Shown in pieces: positions 43,674 through 56,695 of a stretch of 64,000 nt of DNA. The position numbers and the translations under genes are program-made. The DNA lies in contig NZ_RSEC01000062.1 of NCBI RefSeq assembly GCF_003937945.1, positions 302,256 to 366,255 on the forward strand, given 5' to 3'. Position 1 is the first letter of the stretch. Each line of letters starts with the position of its first letter. The notes under the pieces are model-generated. The model was not told the DNA's origin, did no database searches, and worked only from the letters and a program-made list of their open reading frames with translations. The DNA is from Amycolatopsis eburnea. GTDB taxonomy: Bacteria; Actinomycetota; Actinomycetes; Mycobacteriales; Pseudonocardiaceae.

Positions 43674-45182
43674 GTGCACCCGTTTCGTCGTGGGGGTCGG
43701 CGACCCGCTCGTGCCTTGCTCGCCGGCCTTCTGGCCGGGCTGCTCGTCGCGGGCTGCACCGAGGGTTACGCCCAGCCGCAGGTCGCCGGGGAGCACCAAG
43801 GCGGCCAGCCCGCGCCGCGGCCGGCCGACGTCAAGCTCGCTTCGGGTGAGCCGCGGCAGAGCGGCGGGGTGATCGCCGCCGGGGGCGCGGACGCCGTCTA
43901 CAACTACGGGCCCACCGTCATGCTCGACCGCGGGCAGACCCGGATGTGGTGGTGCAGCCAGTACGGCGGGGCCGGCCCGGCCGGCGACGACATCCTCTAC
44001 GCGCAGGCGCGGTCCATGGACGGCCCGTTCACCGGGCCCGGCGGCGGGATCCCGGCGGCCGTCTTCTCCGGCGCGCCCGGGCAGTTCGACGGCATGCACA
44101 CCTGCGACCCGTCCGTGCTGCGCGTCGGCTCCACCTACTACCTGTACTACACCGGCGCGGCGGGCGACCACGCGCTCGGCAACGCCATCGGGCTCGCGAC
44201 CAGCCCCGACGGCGTCCACTGGACCCGCGCGGCGGGCGGGAAGCCGATCCTCGGGCCGTCGCACGACGTGCACCGCGCCAACGTCTACGGGGCAGGGCAG
44301 CCGTCGGTGGTCTACCTCGACGGCTGGTTCTACCTGATGTTCACCGACACCACCGGCCGCGCCGCGGGGTGGAACGGCGCCGGGCAGTTCGTGCTGCGCT
44401 CGGCCGACCCGGCGTTCGGCTCCGGGGTGCAGGCGCTGGACGTCGGCGGGTTCGTGCCGGTGACGTCGACGTCGGCGCCCCGCGGGCGGTCGATCGTCGA
44501 CGGGTTCAGCGCGGACCTGATGTGGGTCGGCGCGCTGGACGCGTTCGTCGTCGCGCACGAGACCGACGGCGGCACGACCCTCACGTTCTGGACGCCGGAC
44601 TTCACCGAGAACCCCTTCCAGCCGGTGCTGGTCTCCGGCCCGTGGAAGGAGGGCCCGGGGCTGGTGCGCCGGGCGGACGGCCACGCGCCGCTCTCGTCGG
44701 CCGACCCGTGCGACCGGGTGCCGTTCGACCTGGTCCGCGCGACCGCGACCGGCCGCGCGAACGCCCCGACCGACCTGCGCCACTTCGGGCTCGACCTGCT
44801 GGGCAGCCAGGCGTGCGGCAACCCCGGCCGGACGGCGGCGACGTTCGACGGCGTCACGATGCCCTCGCCGGAGCGGACGATGGACCTGGTCCGCGCGGGC
44901 GTGCGGGTCCGGGTGGACCGCCGCGCGGTGGCGGTGGCGCTGGCCGGGGAGGTGCTGGACAAGGCGCCCGCCGCGGTCTCGGTGCTGCCCCTGGCGGCGC
45001 GGCTGCGCTCGGCCGCGGAGGCGGTGCAGGCGCCGGGCAAGGGGTTCGCGTTCGTGCTCGACGACAGGAAGCGCTGGCGGGTCCCCGACGGCGGCATCGT
45101 CGGCAACAACGGCTCGGCCGCCCACCCGGTCACGGTGGCCCAGTGGGACGGCTACCCGAAGGGCCACGCCCTGGCCGGCTAG
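43674..45182 (+). CDS. Secreted lipoprotein with glycosidase-like beta-propeller fold
   Basis: The protein has 502 residues. The N-terminus is a lipoprotein signal (ALLAGLLAGLLVAGC). The next 300 residues resemble five-bladed beta-propeller glycoside hydrolases (GH43-like): NYGPTVMLDRGQTRMWWCSQYGG, DPSVLRVGSTYYLYYTG, QPSVVYLDGWFYLMFTDTT. The C-terminal 100 residues are not recognised. It may bind or cleave extracellular polysaccharide; no catalytic acid was assigned with certainty. Confidence 0.72.
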   Translation: MHPFRRGGRRPARALLAGLLAGLLVAGCTEGYAQPQVAGEHQGGQPAPRPADVKLASGEPRQSGGVIAAGGADAVYNYGPTVMLDRGQTRMWWCSQYGGAGPAGDDILYAQARSMDGPFTGPGGGIPAAVFSGAPGQFDGMHTCDPSVLRVGSTYYLYYTGAAGDHALGNAIGLATSPDGVHWTRAAGGKPILGPSHDVHRANVYGAGQPSVVYLDGWFYLMFTDTTGRAAGWNGAGQFVLRSADPAFGSGVQALDVGGFVPVTSTSAPRGRSIVDGFSADLMWVGALDAFVVAHETDGGTTLTFWTPDFTENPFQPVLVSGPWKEGPGLVRRADGHAPLSSADPCDRVPFDLVRATATGRANAPTDLRHFGLDLLGSQACGNPGRTAATFDGVTMPSPERTMDLVRAGVRVRVDRRAVAVALAGEVLDKAPAAVSVLPLAARLRSAAEAVQAPGKGFAFVLDDRKRWRVPDGGIVGNNGSAAHPVTVAQWDGYPKGHALAG

Positions 45183-45221
45183 TGGCGTGCGTCCGAGGTT
45201 CGGTGACAGCGCCCCGCGAAT

Positions 45222-45306
45222 GCGCCCCAATGTGGCGTTGGTTGCGTCCAACGCACCGAACGCCACATTGGGTGCGCTGGACGCACCGAGCGCCACATTG
45301 GGGCGC
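45222..45306. repeat. Dispersed palindromic intergenic element, family 2, copy 2
   Basis: Perfect 16-bp arms GCGCCCCAATGTGGCG (45222-45237) and its complement (45291-45306) enclose an internal copy CGCCACATTGGG at 45261 and TGCGTCCAACGCA-type units. It lies between convergent genes, like copy 1. Confidence 0.85.
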
Positions 45307-45342
45307 TCGGCCCGGCTGTGAAACGACTTGCGACGCGCGGCG

Positions 45343-45765
45343 TTAGGTGCCCACGCCGTCCTCGCCCGGCGGCCGGGAGCGCCCGATCCGGCCGCCGACG
45401 AACAACCCGAGCCCGGCCGGGACCAGCACCAGCAACGCCGAGAACGCCGCGCCGCCGGTCAGCGCGCCCCCGAGCTCCGACACGCCCGTCTGGTCGACGA
45501 ACACCGCCCGCCCGATCACGTACAGCAGCCCCGACACGACCCCCGTGACCAGCGCTGCGATGAACCACGCGCGGCCGCGGTCCGGCACGCCGCGCCAGGC
45601 GTCGAGCGCGCTCCACAGCGCCGCCGCGCCGACCAGGACCGCCAGGGTCACCGACACGACCAGTGCCTGGTCCGTCGGGTGGTACACGGCGTACTTCGCC
45701 AGCAGCGTCAGCGCGACGCCGTGGAGCACCGCCATCCCCAGTCCGCGGATCACCCAAGCGCTCAT
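45343..45765 (-). CDS. Four-helix membrane protein, B-4DMT transporter-like
   Basis: The protein has 140 residues with four membrane helices (GLGMAVLHGVALTLLAKYAVY, ALVVSVTLAVLVGAAALWSAL, WFIAALVTGVVSGLLYVIGRAV, AAFSALLVLVPAGLGLFVGG). Actinobacterial proteins of this size and layout are annotated as B-4DMT family. The function is not known. It is divergent from the M24 peptidase gene. Confidence 0.72.
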   Translation of the reverse strand: MSAWVIRGLGMAVLHGVALTLLAKYAVYHPTDQALVVSVTLAVLVGAAALWSALDAWRGVPDRGRAWFIAALVTGVVSGLLYVIGRAVFVDQTGVSELGGALTGGAAFSALLVLVPAGLGLFVGGRIGRSRPPGEDGVGT

Positions 45766-45815
45766 CCTGCGGAGTGTAGGCCAGGTTACTCACGAGTCGC
45801 CTGGCCGCCGCGCAC

Positions 45816-45821
45816 TAGGCT
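45816..45821 (+). promoter_or_regulatory. Candidate -10 element for a leaderless peptidase gene
   Basis: TAGGCT ends 6 bases before GTG 45828. No ribosome site is present. Confidence 0.45.
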
Positions 45822-45827
45822 GGGCGA

Positions 45828-46916
45828 GTGCCCGAAACCCATGGACGACGCCGTGCGGCGCTGCGTGAGCTCCTGACCGGAGCCGGCGTGGACGCGCTGC
45901 TGATCACCGACCTGCTGAACATCCGCTACCTGACCGGGTTCACCGGTTCGAACGCCGCCGTGCTGCTGCACGCGGGCGGGGAGGGGAAGACCCTCTTCTG
46001 CACCGACGGCCGCTACACCACGCAGGCGGCCGGGGAGGTGCCCGACCTCGAGACCGTCGTCGACCGGGCCAGCGCCGCCGCCCTCGTCGCGAAGGCCGCG
46101 AAGGACCCCAAGACCTATTCGCGGGTCGGGTTCGAGAGCCAGCACATGAGCGTCGAGGAGTACGAAGCGCTCCGGCAGCAGGTCGAGCTGACGCGGACGC
46201 CCGGCCTGGTCGAGCGGCTGCGGGTGGTCAAGGACGAGGCCGAGATCGAGGCGCTGCGCCAGGCGTGCGCCGCCGCCGACCGGGCGCTGGACGACCTGGT
46301 CGCCGCCGGTGGCCTCCGGCCCGGGCGGACGGAGCTGGAAATCGCCCGCGACCTGGAGAACCGGATGCTCGTGCACGGCTCGGAGGCGCTCAGCTTCGCC
46401 TCCATCGTCGCCGCCGGCGCGCACTCGGCCATCCCGCACCACCAGCCGACCCACGCCGAGCTCAAGCGCGGCGACTTCGTCAAGCTGGACTTCGGCGCGA
46501 CCGTCGACGGCTACCACTCGGACATGACCCGCACCTTCGTCCTCGGCGAGCCCGCGGACTGGCAGCGGGAGGTCTACGACCTCGTGCACACCGCGCAGGC
46601 GGCCGGGGTCGCGGCCGTCGTGCCGGGCGCCGAGGTGTCCGAAGTGGACGCCGCGGCGCGCAAGGTGATCGCCGACGCGGGGCACGGCGAGCACTTCGCG
46701 CACGGTCTCGGCCACGGCGTCGGCCTGCAGATCCACGAGGCGCCCAGCTTCGCCGCGACGGGCGTCGGTACACTGTCCGCCGGTATGGCGGTCACCGTCG
46801 AGCCCGGCGTGTACCTCGCGGGACGCGGTGGCGTGCGCATCGAGGACACGCTCGTCGTGCGGGCTGGGGAGCCCGAACTCCTCACCCTGAGCACCAAGAA
46901 CCTCGTGGTCGTCTGA
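45828..46916 (+). CDS. pepQ: M24 family aminopeptidase (Xaa-Pro peptidase)
   Basis: The protein has 362 residues. An N-terminal creatinase-like domain (about 1-125) is followed by the pita-bread domain. Its dinuclear metal ligands are in KLDFGATVDGYHSDMTRT (two Asp), HGVGLQIHE (His), TVEPGVY (Glu) and RIEDTLVV (Glu). It cuts Xaa-Pro dipeptides or N-termini. The order pepQ-efp-nusB is common in actinobacteria. The symbol is by family position, not tested. Confidence 0.9.
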   Translation: MPETHGRRRAALRELLTGAGVDALLITDLLNIRYLTGFTGSNAAVLLHAGGEGKTLFCTDGRYTTQAAGEVPDLETVVDRASAAALVAKAAKDPKTYSRVGFESQHMSVEEYEALRQQVELTRTPGLVERLRVVKDEAEIEALRQACAAADRALDDLVAAGGLRPGRTELEIARDLENRMLVHGSEALSFASIVAAGAHSAIPHHQPTHAELKRGDFVKLDFGATVDGYHSDMTRTFVLGEPADWQREVYDLVHTAQAAGVAAVVPGAEVSEVDAAARKVIADAGHGEHFAHGLGHGVGLQIHEAPSFAATGVGTLSAGMAVTVEPGVYLAGRGGVRIEDTLVVRAGEPELLTLSTKNLVVV

Positions 46917-46962
46917 CAGCGGCCCCGAACCCCGAAGATTCGACACAGGAGACTGCAAGCTC

Positions 46963-47526
46963 GTGGCCACGACCAACGACCTGAAGAACGGGCTCGTCCT
47001 CAACCTCGAGGGCCAGCTGTGGACCGTCACCGCGTTCCAGCACGTCAAGCCGGGCAAGGGCGGCGCCTTCGTGCGCACGACCCTCAAGCACGTGCTCACC
47101 GGCAAGGTGGTCGACAAGACGTTCAACGCGGGCACGAAGGTCGACACGGCCACGGTGGACCGCCGCAACATGACCTACCTGTACAAGGACGGCGCCGACT
47201 TCGTGTTCATGGACGGCGACACCTACGACCAGATCACGGTCCCGGCCGAGGTCGTCGGCGACAACGCCAACTACATGCTCGAGAACACCGAGGTCCAGGT
47301 CGCGGTGCACGAGAACGAGCCGCTGTACGTCGAGCTGCCGACGTCGGTCGAGATCGTCATCCAGCACACCGACCCGGGCCTGCAGGGCGACCGCTCGACC
47401 GGCGGCACCAAGCCGGCGACGCTGGAGACCGGCGCGGAGATCCAGGTCCCGCTGTTCCTGTCCACCGGCGAGAAGATCAAGGTCGACACCCGCGACGGCC
47501 GTTACCTGGGCCGCGTCTCCAGCTGA
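46963..47526 (+). CDS. efp: Translation elongation factor P
   Basis: The protein has 187 residues with the three beta-barrel domains of EF-P. The modification-loop region KPGKGGAF holds the Lys tip (near residue 32) in domain I. It relieves ribosome stalling at polyproline. The GTG start follows a CAGGAGA site. The stop overlaps nusB by one base. Confidence 0.95.
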   Translation: MATTNDLKNGLVLNLEGQLWTVTAFQHVKPGKGGAFVRTTLKHVLTGKVVDKTFNAGTKVDTATVDRRNMTYLYKDGADFVFMDGDTYDQITVPAEVVGDNANYMLENTEVQVAVHENEPLYVELPTSVEIVIQHTDPGLQGDRSTGGTKPATLETGAEIQVPLFLSTGEKIKVDTRDGRYLGRVSS

Positions 47527-47981
47527 TGCCGACGTCGAAACCCCACCCGAACCGCGGCGGCGCGATCAGCCGCAGGCAGGCGCGCCGTCGCGCGGTGGAA
47601 ATGCTGTACGAGGCCGCGCAGCGCGACACCGACGCGGTGACGCTGCTGGCCGACCGCGTGGGCGCGACCGAGGTCGACCCGATCGCGGACTACACGATCA
47701 GCCTGGTCGAGGGCGTCACCGGCCGGAAGACGCAGATCGACGAGCTGCTGGCCGAGCACGCGCAGGGCTGGACCCTGGAGCGGATGCCGAAGGTCGACCT
47801 CGCGGTGCTGCGGGTCGGGGTCTACGAGCTGCTCTGGGCCGAGGATGTGCCCGACCCGGTCGCGATCGACGAGGCCGTGGGCCTCGCGAAGGAACTGTCC
47901 ACGGACGATTCGCCGCGGTTCGTCAACGGCGTGCTGGGCCGGATCGGCACCATCGCCGACCGCCTCCGCGCTGTGCTGTAA
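47526..47981 (+). CDS. nusB: Transcription antitermination protein NusB
   Basis: The protein has 151 residues with the all-helical NusB pattern: RRQARRRAVEMLYEAAQRD at the N-terminus and AIDEAVGLAKELSTDDSPRFVNGVLGRI at the C-terminus. It binds boxA RNA with NusE in rRNA antitermination. It starts at the efp stop (TGATG). Confidence 0.94.
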   Translation: MPTSKPHPNRGGAISRRQARRRAVEMLYEAAQRDTDAVTLLADRVGATEVDPIADYTISLVEGVTGRKTQIDELLAEHAQGWTLERMPKVDLAVLRVGVYELLWAEDVPDPVAIDEAVGLAKELSTDDSPRFVNGVLGRIGTIADRLRAVL

Positions 47982-47982
47982 A

Positions 47983-48011
47983 GCCCGCCTGGCCCCCCGG
48001 GCAGGCGGGTG
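47983..48011 (+). terminator. Terminator after nusB
   Basis: GCCCGCCTGG (47983-47992) pairs with CAGGCGGGTG (48002-48011), one mismatch, loop of about 9 bases, directly behind the nusB stop. Confidence 0.65.
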
Positions 48012-48030
48012 CCGGTCGAGGTGACCACGA

Positions 48031-48082
48031 CCGGGGGTCCGGGGGCTTGCCCCCGGGCGGGGTGTGGGGGCTGCGCCCCCGC
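48031..48082. repeat. GC-rich palindromic pair
   Basis: Two adjacent hairpins, one around CCGGGGGC-TTG-CCCCCGGG (48039-48057) and one GTGGGGGC-TGC-GCCCCCGC (48064-48082). Similar stretches are common between actinomycete genes. No gene is seen in 47982-48219. Confidence 0.5.
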
Positions 48083-48156
48083 AGATCACAGCGAAGTGAG
48101 CGTGGCTCGCGCTCTCCGTGAGCAGGGCTCGCCCCCGAACGAGCCCCCCGACGGCT

Positions 48157-48196
48157 CAGTGAGCGTCTCCAGGTGCCCCACTGGAAACGCTCACTG
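48157..48196 (-). terminator. Terminator after bldD
   Basis: CAGTGAGCGTCTCCAG (48157-48172) and its near-exact complement (48181-48196) match at 15 of 16 positions around an 8-base loop. It lies 24 bases past the bldD stop on the minus strand. Confidence 0.8.
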
Positions 48197-48219
48197 CGTC
48201 GGTGCAGTACATCGTGCGA

Positions 48220-48708
48220 TCAGTCTTCCTTGGAGGGACGGGCCTCCGGCGGCAGGACACCCCAGTCGATGAGCTGCTCGGTCAGCTCGCCCGGCGTCAT
48301 GTCGTAGATGATCGCCAGCGACCGCAGGTCCTCGGTGCGGATCGAGAGCACCTTGCCGTTGTAGTCGCCGCGCTGGCTCTGGATCGTCGCCGCGTAGCGG
48401 GCCAGCGGGCCCACCTTTTCGGCAGGCAGCTGCTGCAGGCGCTCGAGGTTGATCACGATCTTGGTGGCGGGCTCGGCACCGGAGGGGACCCGGCCCTCGG
48501 GCAGCAGCTCGACCACCGGCACACCGTAGAAGTCGGCCAGCTCGGCCAGCTTCTGCACGGTGACGGCACGGTCGCCACGCTCGTACGAGCCGACGACGAC
48601 GGCCTTCCAGCGCCCACCGGACTTCTGCTCGACCCCGTGCAGGGACAGGCCCTGCTGCTGGCGGATCCCGCGGAGCTTGGCCCCGAGCGCCTTGGCGTAA
48701 TCGCCCAT
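48220..48708 (-). CDS. bldD: Developmental master regulator BldD
   Basis: The protein has 162 residues. The N-terminal XRE helix-turn-helix (LGAKLRGIRQQQGLSLHGVEQKSGGRWKAVVVGSYERGDRAVT) is close to Streptomyces BldD. The C-terminal cyclic-di-GMP motif RxD-x8-RxxD is intact (Arg113, Asp115, Arg124, Asp127). BldD with c-di-GMP represses sporulation genes in Streptomyces. The bldD-pyrR gap holds two palindromes that may be its own operators. The gene order nusB-bldD-pyrR is conserved in related genomes. Confidence 0.94.
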   Translation of the reverse strand: MGDYAKALGAKLRGIRQQQGLSLHGVEQKSGGRWKAVVVGSYERGDRAVTVQKLAELADFYGVPVVELLPEGRVPSGAEPATKIVINLERLQQLPAEKVGPLARYAATIQSQRGDYNGKVLSIRTEDLRSLAIIYDMTPGELTEQLIDWGVLPPEARPSKED

Positions 48709-48767
48709 CTGGTCGTTCTCCGTTCTTCACCCCCCGGCCGGTCGGGGTGACCGGTCCAGGGGACTCG

Positions 48768-48810
48768 CTGAGTCGAATACTCAGAGTAATGGTTACGCAT
48801 TGTTGTCACC
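48768..48810. promoter_or_regulatory. Two inverted repeats in the bldD promoter
   Basis: CTGAGT-CGAAT-ACTCAG (48768-48784) and GGTTAC-N8-GTCACC (48791-48810, 5 of 6 matches in the arms) lie 60-102 bases upstream of bldD. BldD boxes in Streptomyces are of the type GTCAC/GTGAC, so the second may be an autoregulatory site. Confidence 0.45.
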
Positions 48811-48874
48811 AGGTCAAGCAGAAGCTTGCCGCGAATCACGCCACACCACCCGTAAGACTGAGCAAAGTCCCTGC

Positions 48875-48880
48875 TACTGT
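48875..48880 (+). promoter_or_regulatory. Candidate -10 element of the pyr operon
   Basis: TACTGT at this place with TAAGAC (48853-48858) as a weak -35 and a 16-base spacer would start RNA near 48887, giving a leader of about 70 bases. Confidence 0.4.
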
Positions 48881-48914
48881 CGGTGCGAAAGCCCCGACCA
48901 GCAGGGGAACAGAC

Positions 48915-48944
48915 GTCCTTTAAGGACCCGTCCGGCGAGGCGGG
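48915..48944 (+). promoter_or_regulatory. PyrR-binding leader hairpins upstream of pyrR
   Basis: GTCCTT-T-AAGGAC (48915-48927) and the next hairpin CCCGTCC-GGCGA-GGCGGG (48927-48944) abut, and the second loop carries a GTCCGGCGAGGC sequence like the PyrR anti-antiterminator loop. The ribosome site GGAAGGAG follows at 48944. In actinobacteria PyrR is thought to act on translation at such sites when UMP is high. Confidence 0.65.
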
Positions 48945-48957
48945 GAAGGAGTCGGCA

Positions 48958-49553
48958 GTGTCGTCACGTCCGCGTGGCGCGGCTGGTTCGGCCGGGGAGC
49001 GCGAGCTCCTGACGGCCGGCGATGTCGCGCGCACGATCGCCCGAATGGCCCATCAGGTCATCGAAAAGACCGCGAACGGTGCGGAGAGCACTACCCCGCC
49101 CGTGTTGCTCGGCATCCCGTCCCGGGGCACGCCGCTCGCGGCCCGCCTGGCCGGCAAGATCGGCGAGTTCTCCGGGGTCCGCCCGCCCACCGGCGCCCTC
49201 GACGTCACCCTCTACCGGGACGACCTCCGCCGCCGCCCGCCGCGCGCGCTCGAACAGACGCAGCTGCCGCCCGACGGCATCGACGACCGGGTGGTGATCC
49301 TGGTCGACGACGTGCTCTTCTCCGGCCGCACGATCCGGGCCGCGCTCGATGCCCTCCGTGATCACGGCCGCCCCCGCGCGGTGCAGCTGGCCGTCCTGGT
49401 CGACCGCGGCCACCGCGAGCTGCCGATCCGCGCCGACTACGTGGGCAAGAACGTGCCGACCGCGCGCACCGAAGGCGTGTCCGTCCTGCTGGCCGAGATC
49501 GACGGCCGCGACGCGGTGCTGCTGCGCCCGTCAGACGCACCGGGAGAAGAGTC

Positions 49554-49557
<4 letters not shown>
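48958..49557 (+). CDS. pyrR: Bifunctional pyr operon regulator / uracil phosphoribosyltransferase PyrR
   Basis: The protein has 199 residues. The PRPP-binding loop is VVILVDDVLFSGRTIRAAL; SRGTPLAARLAGKI and DVTLYRDDL match the PyrR fold. It senses UMP/UTP and binds the pyr leader RNA. GTG 48958 is 7 bases past a GGAAGGAG. The stop overlaps pyrB (TTGA). Confidence 0.94.
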
Positions 49558-50482
<925 letters not shown>

Positions 50483-50486
<4 letters not shown>

Positions 50487-51769
50487 CCACCGTGATCAAG
50501 GGCGCCCGCCCCTACGGCGAGGGCGACCCGGTCGACGTTCTCGTCGAGGACGGGGTGATCACCGCGATCGGCGCCGTCGCCGTCCCCGAAGACGCCGAAA
50601 TCGTCGAAGCGAACGGTCAGGTGCTGCTGCCCGGCTTCGTCGACCTGCACACCCACCTGCGCGAACCCGGCCGCGAAGACACCGAGACCATCGACTCCGG
50701 CTCGGCCGCGGCGGCGCTCGGCGGCTACACGGCGGTGTTCGCCATGGCCAACACCGACCCGGTCGCCGACAACGCCGTGATCGTCGACCACGTGTGGCGG
50801 CGCGGGCAGGAGGTCGGCCTGGTCGACGTCCACCCGGTCGGCGCGGTCACCGTCGGGCTCAAGGGCGAGAAGCTCGCCGAGCTGGGCACCATGGCGAACT
50901 CGCAGGCCCGGGTGAAGGTGTTCTCCGACGACGGCCTGTGCGTCGCCGACCCGCTGCTGATGCGCCGCGCGCTGGAGTACTCGACCGCGCTGGACGTCGT
51001 CATCGCGCAGCACGCCGAGGAGCCGCGGCTGACCGTCGGCGCCCAGGCGCACGAAGGCGAGCGCGCGGCCCGGCTCGGCTACACCGGCTGGCCGGCCGCC
51101 GCGGAGGAGTCCATCGTGGCCCGTGACTGCCTCCTGGCGCTGCACGCGAACGCGCGGCTGCACGTCTGCCACGTCTCGACGTCGGGGACGGCGGACGTGC
51201 TGCGCTGGGCCAAGGACCGCGGCACCAAGGTGTCGGCCGAGGTCACGCCGCACCACCTGCTGCTCACCGACGAGCGCCTGGCCACCTACGACCCGGTGAA
51301 CAAGGTGAACCCGCCGCTGCGCACGGAATCCGACGCGGAGAAGCTGCGCGCGGCGCTGGCCGAGGGCGTCATCGACTGCGTGGCCACCGACCACGCGCCG
51401 CACGCGGTGCAGGACAAGGACACCGAGTGGAGCGCGGCCCGGCCGGGCATGCTCGGGCTGCAGACGGCGCTGTCCATCGTGGCCGAGACCATGGTCCGGA
51501 CCGGGCTGCTCGACTGGCGCGGCGTCGCCCGCGTCATGAGCGAGCGCCCCGCGGAGATCGGCAACCTGGCCGACCAGGGCCGCCCCATCGAGGTCGGCGA
51601 GCCGGCGAACCTCACGCTGGTCGACCCGGACGCCGAGTGGACCGTCCGGGGCGCGGAACTCGCCAGCATCGCCGCCAACACCCCGTACGAGGGAATGCGG
51701 CTCCCCGGTGTGGTGACCGCGACCCTGCTGCGCGGGCGGCTCACCGCGCGGGACGGGAAGGTCTGCTGA
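50483..51769 (+). CDS. pyrC: Dihydroorotase
   Basis: The protein has 428 residues of the class I type. Zinc ligands lie in LHTHLREPGRED, HVSTSGTADVL and the ATDHAPHA motif (catalytic Asp). It closes carbamoyl aspartate to dihydroorotate. GTGA joins it to pyrB, TGATG to the next gene. Confidence 0.95.
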
Positions 51770-52263
51770 TGGAACGCCTTTGGCTGGTGCTGGCGATCGT
51801 CGCCTTCTTCCTGCTCTGCCTCTGGGGCATGTACGTGGGCTGGCGGCGCAAGGCGCGCGCGCAGAGCGTGCAGGTGCCGCCGTTCCCGGAGATCCCCGCG
51901 GAACCGGGTGACGTCCTGCTGGAGTCCACCGGCGTCTACGTCGCCACGACGTTCGCGGGGGAGTGGCAGAACCGGGTCGTCACCCGCGGCGCGGGACTGC
52001 GGACTTCCGCGTCCTGGCGGCTGCACGACGGCGGTGTCGCGGTCGAACGCGGCGGCGCGCCCGGCTTCTGGATCCCGCGCGAGGCGATCACCGGCGTCCG
52101 CCGCGACTCGAAGATCGCCGGGAAGGTGATGGGAACCGACGCACTGCTCGTCGTCACCTGGCGGGCCGGCGAAACCGAGGTCGACACCGGCTTCCGCGGC
52201 GACGACCTCGACGACTACCCACAGTGGATCGAACAGCTCAAGATCAAGGGAGGTGCCCAGTGA
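51769..52263 (+). CDS. Membrane-anchored PH-like protein, Rv1382 type
   Basis: The protein has 164 residues. An N-terminal membrane helix (LWLVLAIVAFFLLCLWGMYVGW) is followed by a beta-rich soluble domain that looks like a bacterial PH domain. The gene sits between pyrC and carA, the place of Rv1382 in M. tuberculosis. The function is not known; the overlap with both neighbours shows it is part of the operon. Confidence 0.8.
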   Translation: MERLWLVLAIVAFFLLCLWGMYVGWRRKARAQSVQVPPFPEIPAEPGDVLLESTGVYVATTFAGEWQNRVVTRGAGLRTSASWRLHDGGVAVERGGAPGFWIPREAITGVRRDSKIAGKVMGTDALLVVTWRAGETEVDTGFRGDDLDDYPQWIEQLKIKGGAQ

Positions 52264-53380
52264 ACGCGCGCGCTCAGGCCGCACTGGTACTCGAAGACGG
52301 CCGGGTGTTCCGCGGCGCTGCCTACGGCGCGCAGGGGCGGACCCTCGGCGAGGCGGTGTTCTGCACCGGCATGACCGGTTACCAGGAGACGCTGACGGAC
52401 CCGTCCTACCACGGGCAGATCGTGGTGCAGACCGCGCCGCAGATCGGCAACACCGGCTGGAACGACGAGGACGACGAGTCCTCGAAGATCTGGGTCAACG
52501 GCTACGTCGTCCGCGACCCCGCGCGCACGCCGTCCAACTGGCGCTCCCGGCGCACGCTGGACGAGGAGCTGGTGCGCCAGGGCATCGTCGGCATCGCCGA
52601 GGTCGACACCCGGTCGCTGACGCGGCACCTGCGCGAGCTGGGCGCGATGCGCGCCGGGGTGTTCTCCGGCGACGCGCTGGGCACGGTCGACGAGATGGTC
52701 GCCGAGGTGCTGGCGAGCCCGAAGATGGAGGGCGCGGACCTGGCCGGCCAGGTCACGACGCCTCGCTCCTACGTGGTTCCCGCGGAGGGCGAGACCCGGT
52801 TCCGGGTGGTCGCGCTGGACCTGGGCATCAAGTCCAACACCCCGCGCCAGATGGTCAAGCGCGGCATCGAGGTGCACGTGCTGCCATCCACGTCGACCTT
52901 GGACGAGCTGCTGGCGGTCGAACCGGACGGCGTCTTCCTTTCGAACGGCCCGGGCGACCCGGCCACGACGACGCACGCCACCGAGCTGACCAAGCAGGTC
53001 CTCGGCCGCGAGATCCCGCTGTTCGGCATCTGCTTCGGCAACCAGGTCCTGGGCCGTGCTTTGGGTTTGGGCACGTACAAGATGCGCTACGGCCACCGCG
53101 GCATCAACATCCCGGTGATCGACGTCGCGACCAAGCAGGTCGCGATCACGGCGCAGAACCACGGCTTCGCCCTGGAAGGCGAGCCCGGGCAGCGCTTCGA
53201 GTCACCGTTCGGCGCGGCCCAGGTCAGCCACTACTGCGCCAACGACGGCGCGGTCGAGGGCCTGCGGGCGTTCGACGTCCCGGCGTTCTCGGTCCAGTAC
53301 CACCCCGAAGCGGCTGCGGGACCCCACGACGCCGCGCCCCTGTTCGACGATTTCGTTTCGCTGATGGAGAAGAAGGCCTG

Positions 53381-53381
<1 letters not shown>
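52260..53381 (+). CDS. carA: Carbamoyl phosphate synthase, small (glutaminase) subunit
   Basis: The protein has 373 residues. The C-terminal class I glutaminase has the nucleophile Cys258 in FGICFGNQVLG and His348/Glu350 in QYHPEAAAG. It supplies ammonia to CarB for pyrimidines and arginine. GTGA and TGATG overlaps join it to its neighbours. Confidence 0.96.
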
Positions 53382-56691
<3,310 letters not shown>

Positions 56692-56695
<4 letters not shown>

